From contig CAMLED010000052.1 of NCBI GenBank assembly GCA_946479115.1, forward strand, positions 1-6,552: 6,552 nucleotides of DNA, written 5' to 3'. Within the stretch, counting starts at the first letter, position 1; every line of letters starts with the position of its first letter. Of the stretch, positions 6,297 to 6,552 are shown one piece after another. Under the pieces are notes generated by a model. The model was not told the DNA's origin, did not search any database, and saw only the letters and a list, made by a program, of their open reading frames with translations. Source of the stretch: an uncultured Candidatus Saccharibacteria bacterium. Lineage in GTDB: Bacteria; Patescibacteria; Saccharimonadia; Saccharimonadales; UBA6022. Made by a program: the position numbers and the translations under genes.

Positions 6297-6552
6297 ATGA
6301 CACTTTCCGAAGAACTTACTTGGCGCGGTTTTGTAAACCAAACGACGTACCCTGATTTATCAGTATTAGACGGTGCTCCTATCTCTTTCTATTTTGGCGT
6401 TGATCCAAGTGCCGACAGCATGACGATCGGTAACTTTGCAGCCGCTATGATGGTGCGTCACTTTATTGACCATGGACATAAGGCCTTCCTGCTGGTCGGC
6501 GGGGCAACTGGTATGATCGGCGATCCGGATGGTCGGGCAGATGAGCGTAATC
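6297..6552 (+). CDS. tyrS: Tyrosyl-tRNA synthetase, N-terminal part (cut by window end)
   Basis: TyrS charges tRNA-Tyr with tyrosine in the cytoplasm. Only the first 85 codons are present and no stop is reached. The sequence follows the class I TyrS Rossmann fold closely: YFGVDPSADS at 32-41 carries the tyrosine-pocket Tyr (Y32) and D36, and LVGGATGMIGDP at 66-77 carries T71 and D76. By alignment from memory with the Bacillus stearothermophilus enzyme (offset 2), these match Y34, D38, T73 and D78. The HIGH signature is replaced by TIGN (43-46), so the residue matching H45 is Thr and that matching H48 is Asn; the ATP-binding T40 equivalent is Ser (S38). H48 to Asn is known in other synthetases, but Thr at H45 is unusual. 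The gene is divergent from the PBP gene and has its own promoter and ribosome site. The KMSKS loop lies beyond the window. Confidence 0.94.
   Translation, partial: MTLSEELTWRGFVNQTTYPDLSVLDGAPISFYFGVDPSADSMTIGNFAAAMMVRHFIDHGHKAFLLVGGATGMIGDPDGRADERN

Noticed and set aside
6052..6303. 83-codon minus-strand reading frame across the PBP-tyrS gap
   Set aside because: It overlaps the starts of two well-supported genes, spans both promoters and the palindrome, and its product resembles no known protein.
30..6552. Alternative genetic code with UGA as a sense codon, as in Gracilibacteria
   Set aside because: All four complete proteins are full length in the standard code, with TGG for Trp and no in-frame TGA.

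Overview
The window looks like a compact bacterial chromosome segment with short intergenic gaps and five genes. All four complete genes read through in the standard code, and UGA is not needed as a sense codon. Small gaps, few clear Shine-Dalgarno sites, a radA-PIN/TRAM pair, a bifunctional class A penicillin-binding protein and an unusual tyrosyl-tRNA synthetase together suggest a Patescibacteria (CPR) genome, perhaps Saccharibacteria. That placement is an inference from gene content and style, since no rRNA or other decisive marker is present.

Layout from left to right. (1) A membrane-anchored extracytoplasmic protein with an HExxH zinc-peptidase motif and a C-terminal coiled coil, not recognised as a named family (30-1031, +). 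(2) After 23 nt holding a consensus extended -10 promoter placed for a leaderless transcript, the DNA-repair ATPase RadA/Sms (1055-2407, +). (3) After a further 15 nt, a membrane-anchored PIN/TRAM protein related to YacL (2423-3385, +), probably cotranscribed with radA. (4) A perfect, bidirectional hairpin terminator at 3395-3435 separating convergent genes. (5) A class A penicillin-binding protein with glycosyltransferase and transpeptidase domains (3449-6085, -). (6) A 211-nt divergent intergenic region holding an extended -10 promoter for each flanking gene, a perfect 12-bp inverted repeat and a weaker dyad. (7) The first 85 codons of tyrS, cut by the window end (6297-6552, +).

The genes cover housekeeping functions: recombination and repair (radA), a likely RNA-related nuclease at the membrane (PIN/TRAM), wall synthesis (PBP1A) and translation (tyrS). 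In Bacillus, radA and yacL flank disA; here they are adjacent with no disA between them. The same promoter word, TGCTATAAT or TGCTATACT, precedes radA, the PBP gene and tyrS, so it may be this organism's main promoter type.

I see no mobile element, CRISPR array, tRNA or rRNA. No clearly new multi-gene system is visible. The most interesting points are the unassigned HExxH protein, the leaderless-style radA promoter, the intergenic palindrome, and the TIGN sequence in place of the HIGH motif in TyrS.
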